A program made the translations under genes and the position numbers. The notes under the pieces were generated by a model. The model ran no database searches, was not told the DNA's origin, and saw only the letters and a program-made list of their open reading frames with translations. Shown in pieces: positions 1-5,855 of a stretch of DNA of 7,323 bases. Source of the DNA: Sphingomonadaceae bacterium. GTDB taxonomy: Bacteria; Pseudomonadota; Alphaproteobacteria; Sphingomonadales; Sphingomonadaceae. Numbering within the stretch: the first letter of the stretch is position 1; each line of letters opens with the position of its first letter. The stretch lies in contig JAHDXX010000031.1 in assembly GCA_023384025.1 (NCBI GenBank), forward strand, positions 11,952-19,274. The letters are read 5' to 3'.

Positions 1-396
1 CAGCGCCAGATCGTCAGCCCCGCCTGCCCCGGTCTCGAAGCGGACCTCGACCAGCCCGAACAGCCGCGCCAGCAGGCCCTGCTCGAGACTGACATCCTGG
101 ATCCGTTCAAAGGGCACCGAGCGCGCAGCGCGGGCGAGCACGCCGCTTTCGACCCGGATGTCATCCACGCCGACATGGAAAGTCAGCCGGTGCCACTGCA
201 GGTAAGCGACAATCACCTGCACCGCGACCGCGAGCAGGATCACTCCCAGCGCGATCCACGCAAACGAACCCTGGTCGCGCAGCACGAAGATCAGTGCGGC
301 AATCCCGGCGACGGACTTGCGCAGGTTGCCCAGCGCCCTGACCAGCAACCCGACAGGCGCAGTCCGGCGCGGCTCGCTCACGATGATGTCGCTCAC
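1..396 (-). CDS. YdbT-like bacterial PH-domain membrane protein, N-terminal 132 residues (cut by window edge)
   Basis: This is the N-terminal part of a membrane protein with a bacterial pleckstrin-homology-like domain (bPH_2, formerly DUF304). The frame starts at a GTG and stays open to base 1. Two hydrophobic segments lie at about residues 24-40 and 45-66. They are followed by a bPH_2 domain that includes VESGVLARAARSVPFERIQ and DVSLEQGLLARLFGL, closely matching the family pattern of a proline-phenylalanine turn, then IQDV, then QGLLxRLFGL. Family members of the YdbT type are usually near 450-500 residues with several such domains, so most of the gene lies outside the window. The GTG overlaps the stop of the upstream bPH_2 gene as GTGA, implying translational coupling and a two-gene unit. 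The biochemical role of the YdbS/YdbT pair is poorly defined and is generally linked to the cell envelope. The family call is firm; the function is not. Confidence 0.85.
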   Translation of the reverse strand, partial: MSDIIVSEPRRTAPVGLLVRALGNLRKSVAGIAALIFVLRDQGSFAWIALGVILLAVAVQVIVAYLQWHRLTFHVGVDDIRVESGVLARAARSVPFERIQDVSLEQGLLARLFGLVEVRFETGAGGADDLAL

Positions 397-899
397 AGCG
401 TCTCGCGCCGGATATGCGCGCGGATCGCCTCGCGCATGGCCACGGCGTCGGCGTGAAGCAGCCCCGGCAGGGGGACCGAGGCATTGTGCGTGCCTGCCGT
501 GTGCACTGTCAGCGTGGCGAGGTCGTAGAGGCGCTCGATCGGCCCCTGGTCAAGGTCGATATGCTGGACACGCCCGAACGGGACCACGCTGTCGCTGCGG
601 AACCAGAGCCCCCGCACCACCCGCAGCCGGTCTGCACCCATGACATAGCCCTTCGCCATGTAACGGCGCAGGGGTGCGCGCACCACGAACCAGCCGGCCA
701 GCACCAGCACCGGCACGAAGATGGCCCCCATCGGCAGCACGCCAGCGCTTTCCAGCACCAGCGCAGCGACCATGAACGGCAGCGCAACCAGGCAGGCCTG
801 GACCCGCAGGACCTTTATGTGATCGGGGTGCAGCGGGGTCAGCGCTTCGTCATCGAGCGTGCCGGCAACCGGCGCGACGTCTACAGTGGTTTCGTCCAT
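393..899 (-). CDS. YdbS-like bacterial PH-domain membrane protein
   Basis: A complete 168-residue protein of the YdbS type. A polar N-terminus (residues 1-30) precedes two transmembrane segments at about 33-52 and 56-74. A bPH_2 domain then fills residues 78-168, with the signature VVPFGRVQHIDLDQGPIERL followed by a strand ending in HTAG, as is usual for the family. The length matches other YdbS proteins, and the YdbS-then-YdbT order is the common arrangement. Its stop overlaps the next gene's GTG by 4 nt. The ATG at 899 has no clear Shine-Dalgarno sequence, so the exact start is a little uncertain. The gene follows the acyl-CoA dehydrogenase on the same strand after a 50-bp gap with no recognisable terminator or promoter, so read-through from that gene is possible. 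The function is not known in detail and is probably unrelated to the catabolic genes. Confidence 0.88.
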   Translation of the reverse strand: MDETTVDVAPVAGTLDDEALTPLHPDHIKVLRVQACLVALPFMVAALVLESAGVLPMGAIFVPVLVLAGWFVVRAPLRRYMAKGYVMGADRLRVVRGLWFRSDSVVPFGRVQHIDLDQGPIERLYDLATLTVHTAGTHNASVPLPGLLHADAVAMREAIRAHIRRETL

Positions 900-949
900 G
901 TGCGTTAGATGGACAATACACTGCGGCTCGGCAAGCCTGATCTGCGGCG

Positions 950-2119
950 TTACCTGCGCTGGTCGAACCGGCGGCCGATCATCGCTGCGGCGATGTTGGT
1001 CTTCTGCACGTCGGTGGTTCCCCCGGCGATCCCCCAGGCGAACCCGTCACGCAGGCGCTGCTCCATGCCGTAGGCCTTGTGGTAGCCGTAGCCGCCCATG
1101 ACCTGCACGCCCAATGAGGCGACATCGCGCACGATCTCGTTGGCGAAGCACTTGGCGACGCTCGATTCGAACACGCTCGGCAAGCCGTTCGGCTGGAGCG
1201 CGGCATTGGCCGCCGCCCGCCAGATCAGCAGCCGCGCCGCCTCGACCTTCATCGCCATTTCGGCGAGCTTGATCTGCACCGCCTGGAAATCGACGATCGG
1301 CTTGCCGAACGCCTTGCGCTCCTGGGTGTAGGCGAGCGCCTGTTCCAGCGCGCCCGCCGCCACGCCCAGCGCCTGCGTGGCATTGCCGCACCGCTCCAGC
1401 CCGAACGCGCTCATCAGCTTGCCGAAGCTCCCCGCAGGCACGACGAGGTTCTCCTTCGGTACTTTCACTTCGTCGAGCACAATGTCGCGGGTCTCGATTC
1501 CGCGGAAACCCATCAGTTCCTCGCGCGCGCCGAAACTGACGCCATCCATCCCCTTCTCGACCAGCACCGCGCCAATCCCCTTGGCGCCTTCATCATCCGA
1601 CAGGCGGCAGTAGGTGACGTAGTAGCGCGCATGGCCCGCGCCGCTGGTCCAGCGCTTGTTGCCGGTGAGTACGAAATGGTCGCCCGCATCGACGGCGCGG
1701 GTCTTGAGGTCGGTCAGCGCAGTCCCCGCGTCAGGTTCGGACATGGAGACCGCCACGGTCGCCTCGCCCGCCGTTACCTGCGGGATCACCCGTGCCTTCA
1801 TCTCCTCCGAGCCAAACCGCTCGATCGCGCGGACCGGGCCAACCAGCGCCTCGAACACCGGGAAGGCAACCGCGTTGGACACTTGCGCGAATTCCTCCAG
1901 CACCAGCAGCGCTTCGAGGTGGCCGAGGCCCAGCCCGCCGTATTCGACCGGCAGGTTGACCCCGAGGAAACCCATCTCGCCATAGCGGCGCATCATCTCG
2001 GCGGGCACGGAGAAGTCCTTCTCCTCCATCTCGCGGGCGAGATCCGGCAGTTCGGCGCGCGCGAAAGTGCGGGCGGCATCCTGCAGCGCGCGCTGTTCCT
2101 CGGTCAGCTGGAAATCCAT
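950..2119 (-). CDS. Acyl-CoA dehydrogenase (FAD-dependent, LCAD/IVD-type catalytic base)
   Basis: This 389-residue protein has the usual length and all domains of an acyl-CoA dehydrogenase, a cytoplasmic FAD enzyme that makes the 2,3-double bond in an acyl-CoA and passes electrons to ETF. The N-terminal helical domain starts at MDFQLTEEQ. The flavin/substrate middle domain contains VSMSEPDAGT (residues 124-133) and KRWTSGAG. The C-terminal helical domain has QERKAFGKPIVDFQAVQ (266-282) and VMGGYGY (340-346). The medium/short-chain catalytic Glu of the YEGT motif is replaced (IAGGT, Gly366), while Glu242 in FGLERCGNA sits at the helix-G position used by long-chain and isovaleryl-CoA dehydrogenases. 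AAGGAG about 10 nt upstream of the ATG supports the start. It is divergent from the GST-SDR pair. Chain length or substrate (fatty, branched, steroid or aromatic side chain) cannot be decided. The family is certain. Confidence 0.96.
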   Translation of the reverse strand: MDFQLTEEQRALQDAARTFARAELPDLAREMEEKDFSVPAEMMRRYGEMGFLGVNLPVEYGGLGLGHLEALLVLEEFAQVSNAVAFPVFEALVGPVRAIERFGSEEMKARVIPQVTAGEATVAVSMSEPDAGTALTDLKTRAVDAGDHFVLTGNKRWTSGAGHARYYVTYCRLSDDEGAKGIGAVLVEKGMDGVSFGAREELMGFRGIETRDIVLDEVKVPKENLVVPAGSFGKLMSAFGLERCGNATQALGVAAGALEQALAYTQERKAFGKPIVDFQAVQIKLAEMAMKVEAARLLIWRAAANAALQPNGLPSVFESSVAKCFANEIVRDVASLGVQVMGGYGYHKAYGMEQRLRDGFAWGIAGGTTDVQKTNIAAAMIGRRFDQRR

Positions 2120-2249
2120 GGTCGATGCACTCCTTTGCGGGCGTTCCTAGAGCATTGCGAAGAGCGTTTGCCTAGCGCATTTGGCAGGATGAGCGCGGGG
2201 CAGGCGCGGCCTAGTCTCGCCCCGGTAACCCTTGCGGAGAGAACCCGAC
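2120..2249. promoter_or_regulatory. Divergent promoter region between acyl-CoA dehydrogenase and GST
   Basis: This 130-bp non-coding gap must drive leftward transcription of the dehydrogenase and rightward transcription of the GST-SDR pair. It holds three of the window's seven CTAG tetramers, at 2147, 2172 and 2211. The outer two lie 27 nt upstream of the dehydrogenase ATG (CTAG ends at 2147) and 35 nt upstream of the GST ATG (ends at 2214), about where a -10 element or start point would be. On the minus strand, CGCAATGCT at 2151-2159 also occurs in the leader of the Rieske oxygenase gene. No good TTGACA/TATAAT pair is visible. The existence of a promoter is inferred from gene orientation; the exact elements are guesses. 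Confidence 0.55.
2146..2181 (-). repeat. Pair of 11-bp direct repeats, possible operator
   Basis: CCTAGAGCATT (2146-2156) and CCTAGCGCATT (2171-2181) match at 10 of 11 bases and are offset by 25 bp. Read on the minus strand they are AATGCTCTAGG and AATGCGCTAGG. They lie just upstream of the acyl-CoA dehydrogenase start. The pair could be two sites for one regulator, or a promoter element and its duplicate. Confidence 0.5.
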
Positions 2250-2894
2250 ATGAAACTTCATTCCAGCCTTGGCCCCAACCCCCGCCTGGTGCGCATGTTC
2301 CTGGTCGAGAAGGGCCTCGCCGAAGGGACCGATTTCGAGCGGGTCCATTACGACATCATTTCGGGCGAGAACCGCCAAAGCGCCGATTACACCGCGAAGA
2401 ACCCGCTCGGCACAACGCCCACGCTGGAACTGGATGACGGCACCTGCCTGACCGAGAGCTGGCCGATCTGCGAATACCTCGAGGAACTGCACCCGTCGCC
2501 CAACCTGTTGGGCGAGAGCCCGGTGGAACGCGCCACGGTGCGCAAATGGGCCCGGCTGTTCGACCAGGAAGTGGTGGTGCCGATGACCATGGGCTTCCGC
2601 GCCGGGGCGGGGCGACCGATGTTCGAACCGCGCATGAGCGTGGTCAGCCCCGAAGCCGGCGCCGAGCTTTCCGCGATGGCGGACGAGAAATGGCGCATGT
2701 TCGACCGCTTTCTGGGCGACAGCAACCATATCGCGCTGGGCCGGTTCACCTTCGCCGACCTGTTGATCTTCGCCTTCGCCAACTTCGGTTTCACCGTCGG
2801 CTGGAAACTGCCCGAGGGGACGGACAACCTCGCCCGGTTCGTTGCCACGCACAACCAGCGTGCGTGCGCCGCGATCTGGCAGCAGGCCGAGTAA
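2250..2894 (+). CDS. Glutathione S-transferase family protein
   Basis: A 214-residue soluble protein with the standard two-domain GST layout. The thioredoxin-like N-domain (about 1-80) begins MKLHSSLGPNPRLVRMFLVEKG. It contains NPLGTTPTL with the cis-proline at residue 57, and then DDGTCLTES, where Glu69-Ser70 should bind the glutamyl part of glutathione. The all-helical C-domain (about 90-214) has the N-capping box TFAD (167-170) followed by LLIFAF. Ser5 or Ser6 is the likely thiol-activating residue; there is no N-terminal Cys or Tyr at that place. A TTG six codons upstream (2232) is in frame, but GGAGA at 2236-2240 lies 9 nt before ATG 2250, which fixes that start. It forms a unit with the SDR that starts directly after its stop. 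The substrate is unknown: detoxification, isomerisation or dehalogenation are all possible. It lacks the length and sequence features of the larger LigE/LigF-type beta-etherases. Confidence 0.93.
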   Translation: MKLHSSLGPNPRLVRMFLVEKGLAEGTDFERVHYDIISGENRQSADYTAKNPLGTTPTLELDDGTCLTESWPICEYLEELHPSPNLLGESPVERATVRKWARLFDQEVVVPMTMGFRAGAGRPMFEPRMSVVSPEAGAELSAMADEKWRMFDRFLGDSNHIALGRFTFADLLIFAFANFGFTVGWKLPEGTDNLARFVATHNQRACAAIWQQAE

Positions 2895-3662
2895 GTGCCT
2901 GACCTTTCCAGCAAGGTTGCCCTCGTTACCGGCTGCGCCAGCGGGATCGGCGCAGCCACCGTGCGGCGGCTGGTGGCGGACGGCGCGCAGGTGCTCGGCA
3001 CCGATATCGACGCTGACGGCGGCGCTGCGCTGTGTGCGGAAGCAGGCGCACGCTTCGCCGCGCAGGATGTGGCCGATGAAGCGCGCTGGGCCGAGGTCGT
3101 CGCTGAAGTGGTTGCCGCGTTCGGGCGGCTCGACATTCTCGTCAACAATGCCGGGACAGTCTCCTCGCGCTCGATCGGCGAGGTCGACATGGCCGCGTGG
3201 AGCAGGGTGCTCGGTATCAACCTCACCGGGACCATGCTCGGCTGCCGCGCGGCCATAGGGGCAATGAAGGCCAATCCGGGCGGGGCCAAGGGCTCGATCG
3301 TCAACATCGCCTCGACCACCGCGCTCGCCCCTTTGCCGACCGACGTCGGCTATTCGGCGAGCAAGGCCGGGGTGCGCGCGCTGTCGAAATCGGTTGCGAC
3401 CTGGTGTGCCCAGCAGGGCCTCGCGATCCGCTGCAACACGGTGATCCCGGGCGCGACCGACACCGGCATCCTGTCGCAGGCCGAGAAAGTGACGCCGGGG
3501 CTGAAGCAGGCTGTTGCCGCGACCTCACCGCTGAAGCGGCTCGCCGACCCGGCGGAAACCGCCGCTGCCATCGCCTTCCTCGCCAGCGACGAATGCCCCT
3601 ACATGACCGGCGGCGAAATGCTGGTCGATGGCGGGATGATGTCACTCCACCCGGGGTTCTAG
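2895..3662 (+). CDS. Classical SDR-family NAD(P)-dependent oxidoreductase (first SDR)
   Basis: A 255-residue classical short-chain dehydrogenase/reductase, expected to be a cytoplasmic tetramer that oxidises or reduces an alcohol/ketone pair. It has the cofactor motif TGCASGIG (residues 12-19) and an acidic Asp37 at the end of the second strand (GTDID), which favours NAD over NADP. Further motifs are QDVAD at 57-61, NNAG at 84-87, and a complete catalytic tetrad: Asn109 (INLTG), Ser140 (NIAST), Tyr153 and Lys157 (YSASK). The C-terminus PYMTGGEMLVDGG is typical. The start is GTG, placed directly after the GST TAA (TAAGTG) with only a weak ribosome site. The next internal Met is near residue 99 and would lose the cofactor fold, so GTG is right and translation is probably coupled to the GST. 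The stop overlaps that of the convergent MFS gene. The substrate is unknown; a secondary alcohol or hydroxyacyl compound in the same pathway is likely. Confidence 0.95.
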   Translation: MPDLSSKVALVTGCASGIGAATVRRLVADGAQVLGTDIDADGGAALCAEAGARFAAQDVADEARWAEVVAEVVAAFGRLDILVNNAGTVSSRSIGEVDMAAWSRVLGINLTGTMLGCRAAIGAMKANPGGAKGSIVNIASTTALAPLPTDVGYSASKAGVRALSKSVATWCAQQGLAIRCNTVIPGATDTGILSQAEKVTPGLKQAVAATSPLKRLADPAETAAAIAFLASDECPYMTGGEMLVDGGMMSLHPGF

Positions 3663-4969
3663 GAGGCGGCGATCCGGTCGAGATAGCCGGTCACCCGCAT
3701 CTGCGCGGCGGTCCAGGCGAAGATTGCCAGCGCGGCCAGGCCTGATCCGAAGCAAACATAGAGCACCGCATCGCCCAGCGCCGCATTACCGCGGGCCGGT
3801 TCCAGCGTGTCGCTCAGCCAGCCGATCAGGCCGAGTCCGCAGGCTTGCCCGATCAGGTTGTTGAAGAACATCGCGAAGGCGACCGCAAACCCGCGCTGCG
3901 ACGGTTCGACCGCGTTCTGGATGCCCGACATGATCGGTGCCTGGCTGGCGACATAGATGCCGTAAGCCAGCGCAAACAGCGCAAGGAACAGCGGGAACGA
4001 TCCCGACGCAAAGGCCAGCCACAGCGGCCCGATCGCCAGCAGGCTGGCGATGCCAGGCAGCCAGGCACGCCAGCGCTCGTCATGCCGCACGAGCCAGTCG
4101 GTAAGGAAACCGCCGAGAATCGGGCCAGGTATGCCACCAATCAGGAAAGCGAGACCGAGATAAAGCGCAACATCACCGACCGACACACCGAACAGCCGGA
4201 TCATCGCCGGGGCGAGCCAGAAGGCCATGCCGTAACCGATCATGATCTGCACTGCCCACCCGAAGGCGAGGCCAAGGAACACCTTGTTGGCGAGCAGTGT
4301 GCTGATCGTCTCACCCAGAGGCATTTGCTCGATTCGCGCGCCTTTCGCGGCAAAGCGCCCGCGCTCGGGTTCGCGCACGGTCAGGTAGAGGAACCCGCCG
4401 ATCACGAACCCGGGCAGAGCCATCAGGATAAACGCCCAGCGCCACCCGAATGCCTCGGCCAGCAGGCCGCCCGCCATCAGGCCGGTGACCGTACCGAGGG
4501 TTGAGCCAAGGGTCAGGAAACCCATCGCCCGCGCCAGTTCCCGGCGCGGGAACAGGTCGGCCAGCATCGACTGCGAGGCGGGGCCGGAGCACCCCTCGCC
4601 CACGCCGACTCCGGTGCGGGCAAGGAACAGCGTCCAGAACCCCACTGCCATGCCGCACAGCGCGGTCATCGCACTCCAGAACGTGATCGCCGCCGCGACG
4701 ATGTTCTTGCGCACCGACCGGTCGGCCAGCCGCGCGGCGGGGAAACCGGCAACGATGTAGGTCGCGGTAAATGCCAGCCCGCCCAGCAGGCCGAGTTGCA
4801 GGTCGCTGAAGGCAAACTCCGCCTTGATCTGCTCAAGCAGGATGGAGAACACCAGCCGGTCGGCCACGCTGAACAGCAGCGTGAGCATGAGCAGCACCAG
4901 CACATACCAGCGATAGTCGCGTGGCCGGGTGCCCACTGGCCCTTCACCCTCAGTGGTGGGGTCGGGCAT
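3659..4969 (-). CDS. MFS transporter, Spinster-like family
   Basis: A 436-residue inner-membrane secondary carrier with the hydrophobic pattern of twelve helices and a hydrophilic middle loop around residues 198-220. It has MFS motif A after TM2 (GFPAARLADRSVRK, 75-88) and DLFPRRELARAMG (138-150) after TM4. Asp37-Arg38 lies in TM1 within the SVADRLVFSILLE stretch. This TM1 Asp-Arg pair is characteristic of Spinster-like carriers and is the proposed proton-coupling site in a bacterial homologue. Such carriers are frequent beside aromatic, steroid and other lipophilic-compound genes in sphingomonads, so a pathway substrate or product is the best guess. The ATG at 4969 lies 20 nt inside the upstream SDR gene and has a poor ribosome site. 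A GTG at 4936 (425 residues) has a better one and may be the true start. The stop shares CTAG with the convergent SDR gene. The family is confident, the substrate unknown. Confidence 0.92.
   Translation of the reverse strand: MPDPTTEGEGPVGTRPRDYRWYVLVLLMLTLLFSVADRLVFSILLEQIKAEFAFSDLQLGLLGGLAFTATYIVAGFPAARLADRSVRKNIVAAAITFWSAMTALCGMAVGFWTLFLARTGVGVGEGCSGPASQSMLADLFPRRELARAMGFLTLGSTLGTVTGLMAGGLLAEAFGWRWAFILMALPGFVIGGFLYLTVREPERGRFAAKGARIEQMPLGETISTLLANKVFLGLAFGWAVQIMIGYGMAFWLAPAMIRLFGVSVGDVALYLGLAFLIGGIPGPILGGFLTDWLVRHDERWRAWLPGIASLLAIGPLWLAFASGSFPLFLALFALAYGIYVASQAPIMSGIQNAVEPSQRGFAVAFAMFFNNLIGQACGLGLIGWLSDTLEPARGNAALGDAVLYVCFGSGLAALAIFAWTAAQMRVTGYLDRIAAS
4940..4951 (-). promoter_or_regulatory. 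Candidate ribosome binding site for an alternative GTG start of the MFS gene
   Basis: Read on the minus strand, GAGGG (4951-4947) begins within the stop codon TGA of the second SDR and lies 10 nt before an in-frame GTG at 4936; GAAGGG follows closer in. The annotated ATG at 4969 has nothing comparable upstream. Starting at GTG removes 11 polar, poorly conserved-looking residues and leaves M-GTRPRDYRWYVL leading straight into TM1. Confidence 0.45.
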
Positions 4970-5729
4970 AGAGGCCGTTGTCGACCGGGATTTCCAGCCC
5001 GTTGAGGAAGCGCGCCTCGTCGCTGGCGAGGAACAGCACGCAGGCCGCCACGTCCTTCGGGGCGCTCAGTGCCATCGAATCGAGCGGGCCGTCCGCGACC
5101 TCCATCAGTTCCTGCCCGGCGCGGCCGGAGATGTCGCGCACCATCGGGGTCTCGATCCCGCCCGGCGCCAGCGCGTTGCAGCGGATGCCGTAGCCTTCGT
5201 CCTGGCAATGCATCGCGATCGACTTGGTCATCGACCGGATCGCGCCCTTGGCGGCAGTATAGGCAACGATGTTGCCATAGCCCATCAGCGAGGCGGTAGA
5301 GGCCATGTTGATGATCGAGGCCCCGCCACCGCCGTTGACCTGGTGCCGGTGCTTCATCAGCGGGATGCCGTACTTGCAGCCGAAGAACGTGCCCATCACG
5401 TGGATGTCGAGATGCAGGCGGAAATTGGCGGCGGAACATTCCTCCACGCTTTCGAAGATCACGTTGCCGGCGTTGTTGACCAGTATGTCGAGGCCGCCGT
5501 GCCGCTCGCGCACCGCGTTCATCACATGCTGCCACTGCTCCTCGTTGGTCACATCGAGCGCCATGGCATCGCCGCCGATGCTGTCGGCGACCTTGTGCGC
5601 CAGCTCCACATCGCGGTCGGTCACGATCACCCGCGCGCCGTGTGCCGCCAGCATCTCACAATCGGCCTTGCCCAAGCCCATTGCCCCGCCGGTGACGAGC
5701 GCAATCCGTCCTTCCACCCTGCCTGCCAT
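4950..5729 (-). CDS. Classical SDR-family NAD(P)-dependent oxidoreductase with His at the catalytic Asn position (second SDR)
   Basis: A 259-residue classical SDR, clearly a relative but not a close copy of the one at 2895. It shows TGGAMGLG (13-20), Asp38 after the second strand (TDRD; NAD preference likely), LDVTN at 58-62, NNAG at 85-88, Ser144 (NMAST), and Tyr157/Lys161 (YTAAK). The tetrad Asn is replaced: the helix-4 segment reads LDIHVMGTF, with His110 where INLTG-type enzymes have Asn. The tail ends LNGLEIPVDNG, as in many hydroxy-acid or cyclic-alcohol dehydrogenases. AAGGAAAG (minus strand, 5741-5734) precedes ATG 5729 by 4 nt. It is the first gene of a leftward unit with the MFS transporter, which begins inside its 3' end, and it diverges from the Rieske oxygenase. 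It probably oxidises a hydroxylated product of that pathway; the exact substrate is unknown. Confidence 0.95.
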   Translation of the reverse strand: MAGRVEGRIALVTGGAMGLGKADCEMLAAHGARVIVTDRDVELAHKVADSIGGDAMALDVTNEEQWQHVMNAVRERHGGLDILVNNAGNVIFESVEECSAANFRLHLDIHVMGTFFGCKYGIPLMKHRHQVNGGGGASIINMASTASLMGYGNIVAYTAAKGAIRSMTKSIAMHCQDEGYGIRCNALAPGGIETPMVRDISGRAGQELMEVADGPLDSMALSAPKDVAACVLFLASDEARFLNGLEIPVDNGLYARPHH

Positions 5730-5855
5730 CGCCCTTTCCTTGCGTCTGTTCTTTCCGGCAGGAACCTAGGCAGCAGACCCGCCTGCACCACTGTCGAAAG
5801 CGCTTAGAGACGGGCGCGCACGCAATGCTAGCCTGCATCCCCGGGAGAAGAGCCC
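5730..5855. promoter_or_regulatory. Divergent promoter region between second SDR and Rieske oxygenase
   Basis: This 126-bp non-coding gap lies between the leftward SDR-MFS unit and the rightward oxygenase gene. It contains CTAG at 5766-5769 (in the palindrome CCTAGG), 36 nt upstream of the SDR start, and at 5828-5831, 24 nt upstream of the oxygenase ATG. An 8-bp palindrome AAGCGCTT lies midway at 5798-5805. The 7-mer GCCTGCA occurs at 5781-5787 and again at 5831-5837. CGCAATGCT at 5821-5829 matches the acyl-CoA dehydrogenase leader. No canonical -35/-10 pair was recognised. The central palindrome is a possible site for a regulator acting on both directions. Confidence 0.5.

Noticed and set aside
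913..934. Sigma-70 promoter upstream of the YdbS-like gene
   Set aside because: TTGCCG and TATTGT on the minus strand are separated by only 10 bp, which is too short for a working pair.
2232..2249. TTG start giving the GST six extra residues
   Set aside because: The Shine-Dalgarno GGAGA at 2236-2240 would lie inside those codons and is correctly spaced for ATG 2250. The GST fold begins at MKLHSS.
1631..2437. Plus-strand open frame (268 codons) spanning the dehydrogenase, the intergenic region and the GST start
   Set aside because: It overlaps two strongly supported genes and a non-coding control region and shows no recognisable domain.
2250..2894. LigE/LigF-type beta-etherase
   Set aside because: The protein is shorter than those enzymes and lacks their sequence features beyond the shared GST fold, so only a general GST call is supported.
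4929..5807. Plus-strand open frame (292 codons) opposite the second SDR
   Set aside because: It mirrors a well-supported SDR coding strand and runs across its promoter region. Long antisense frames are expected at this GC content.
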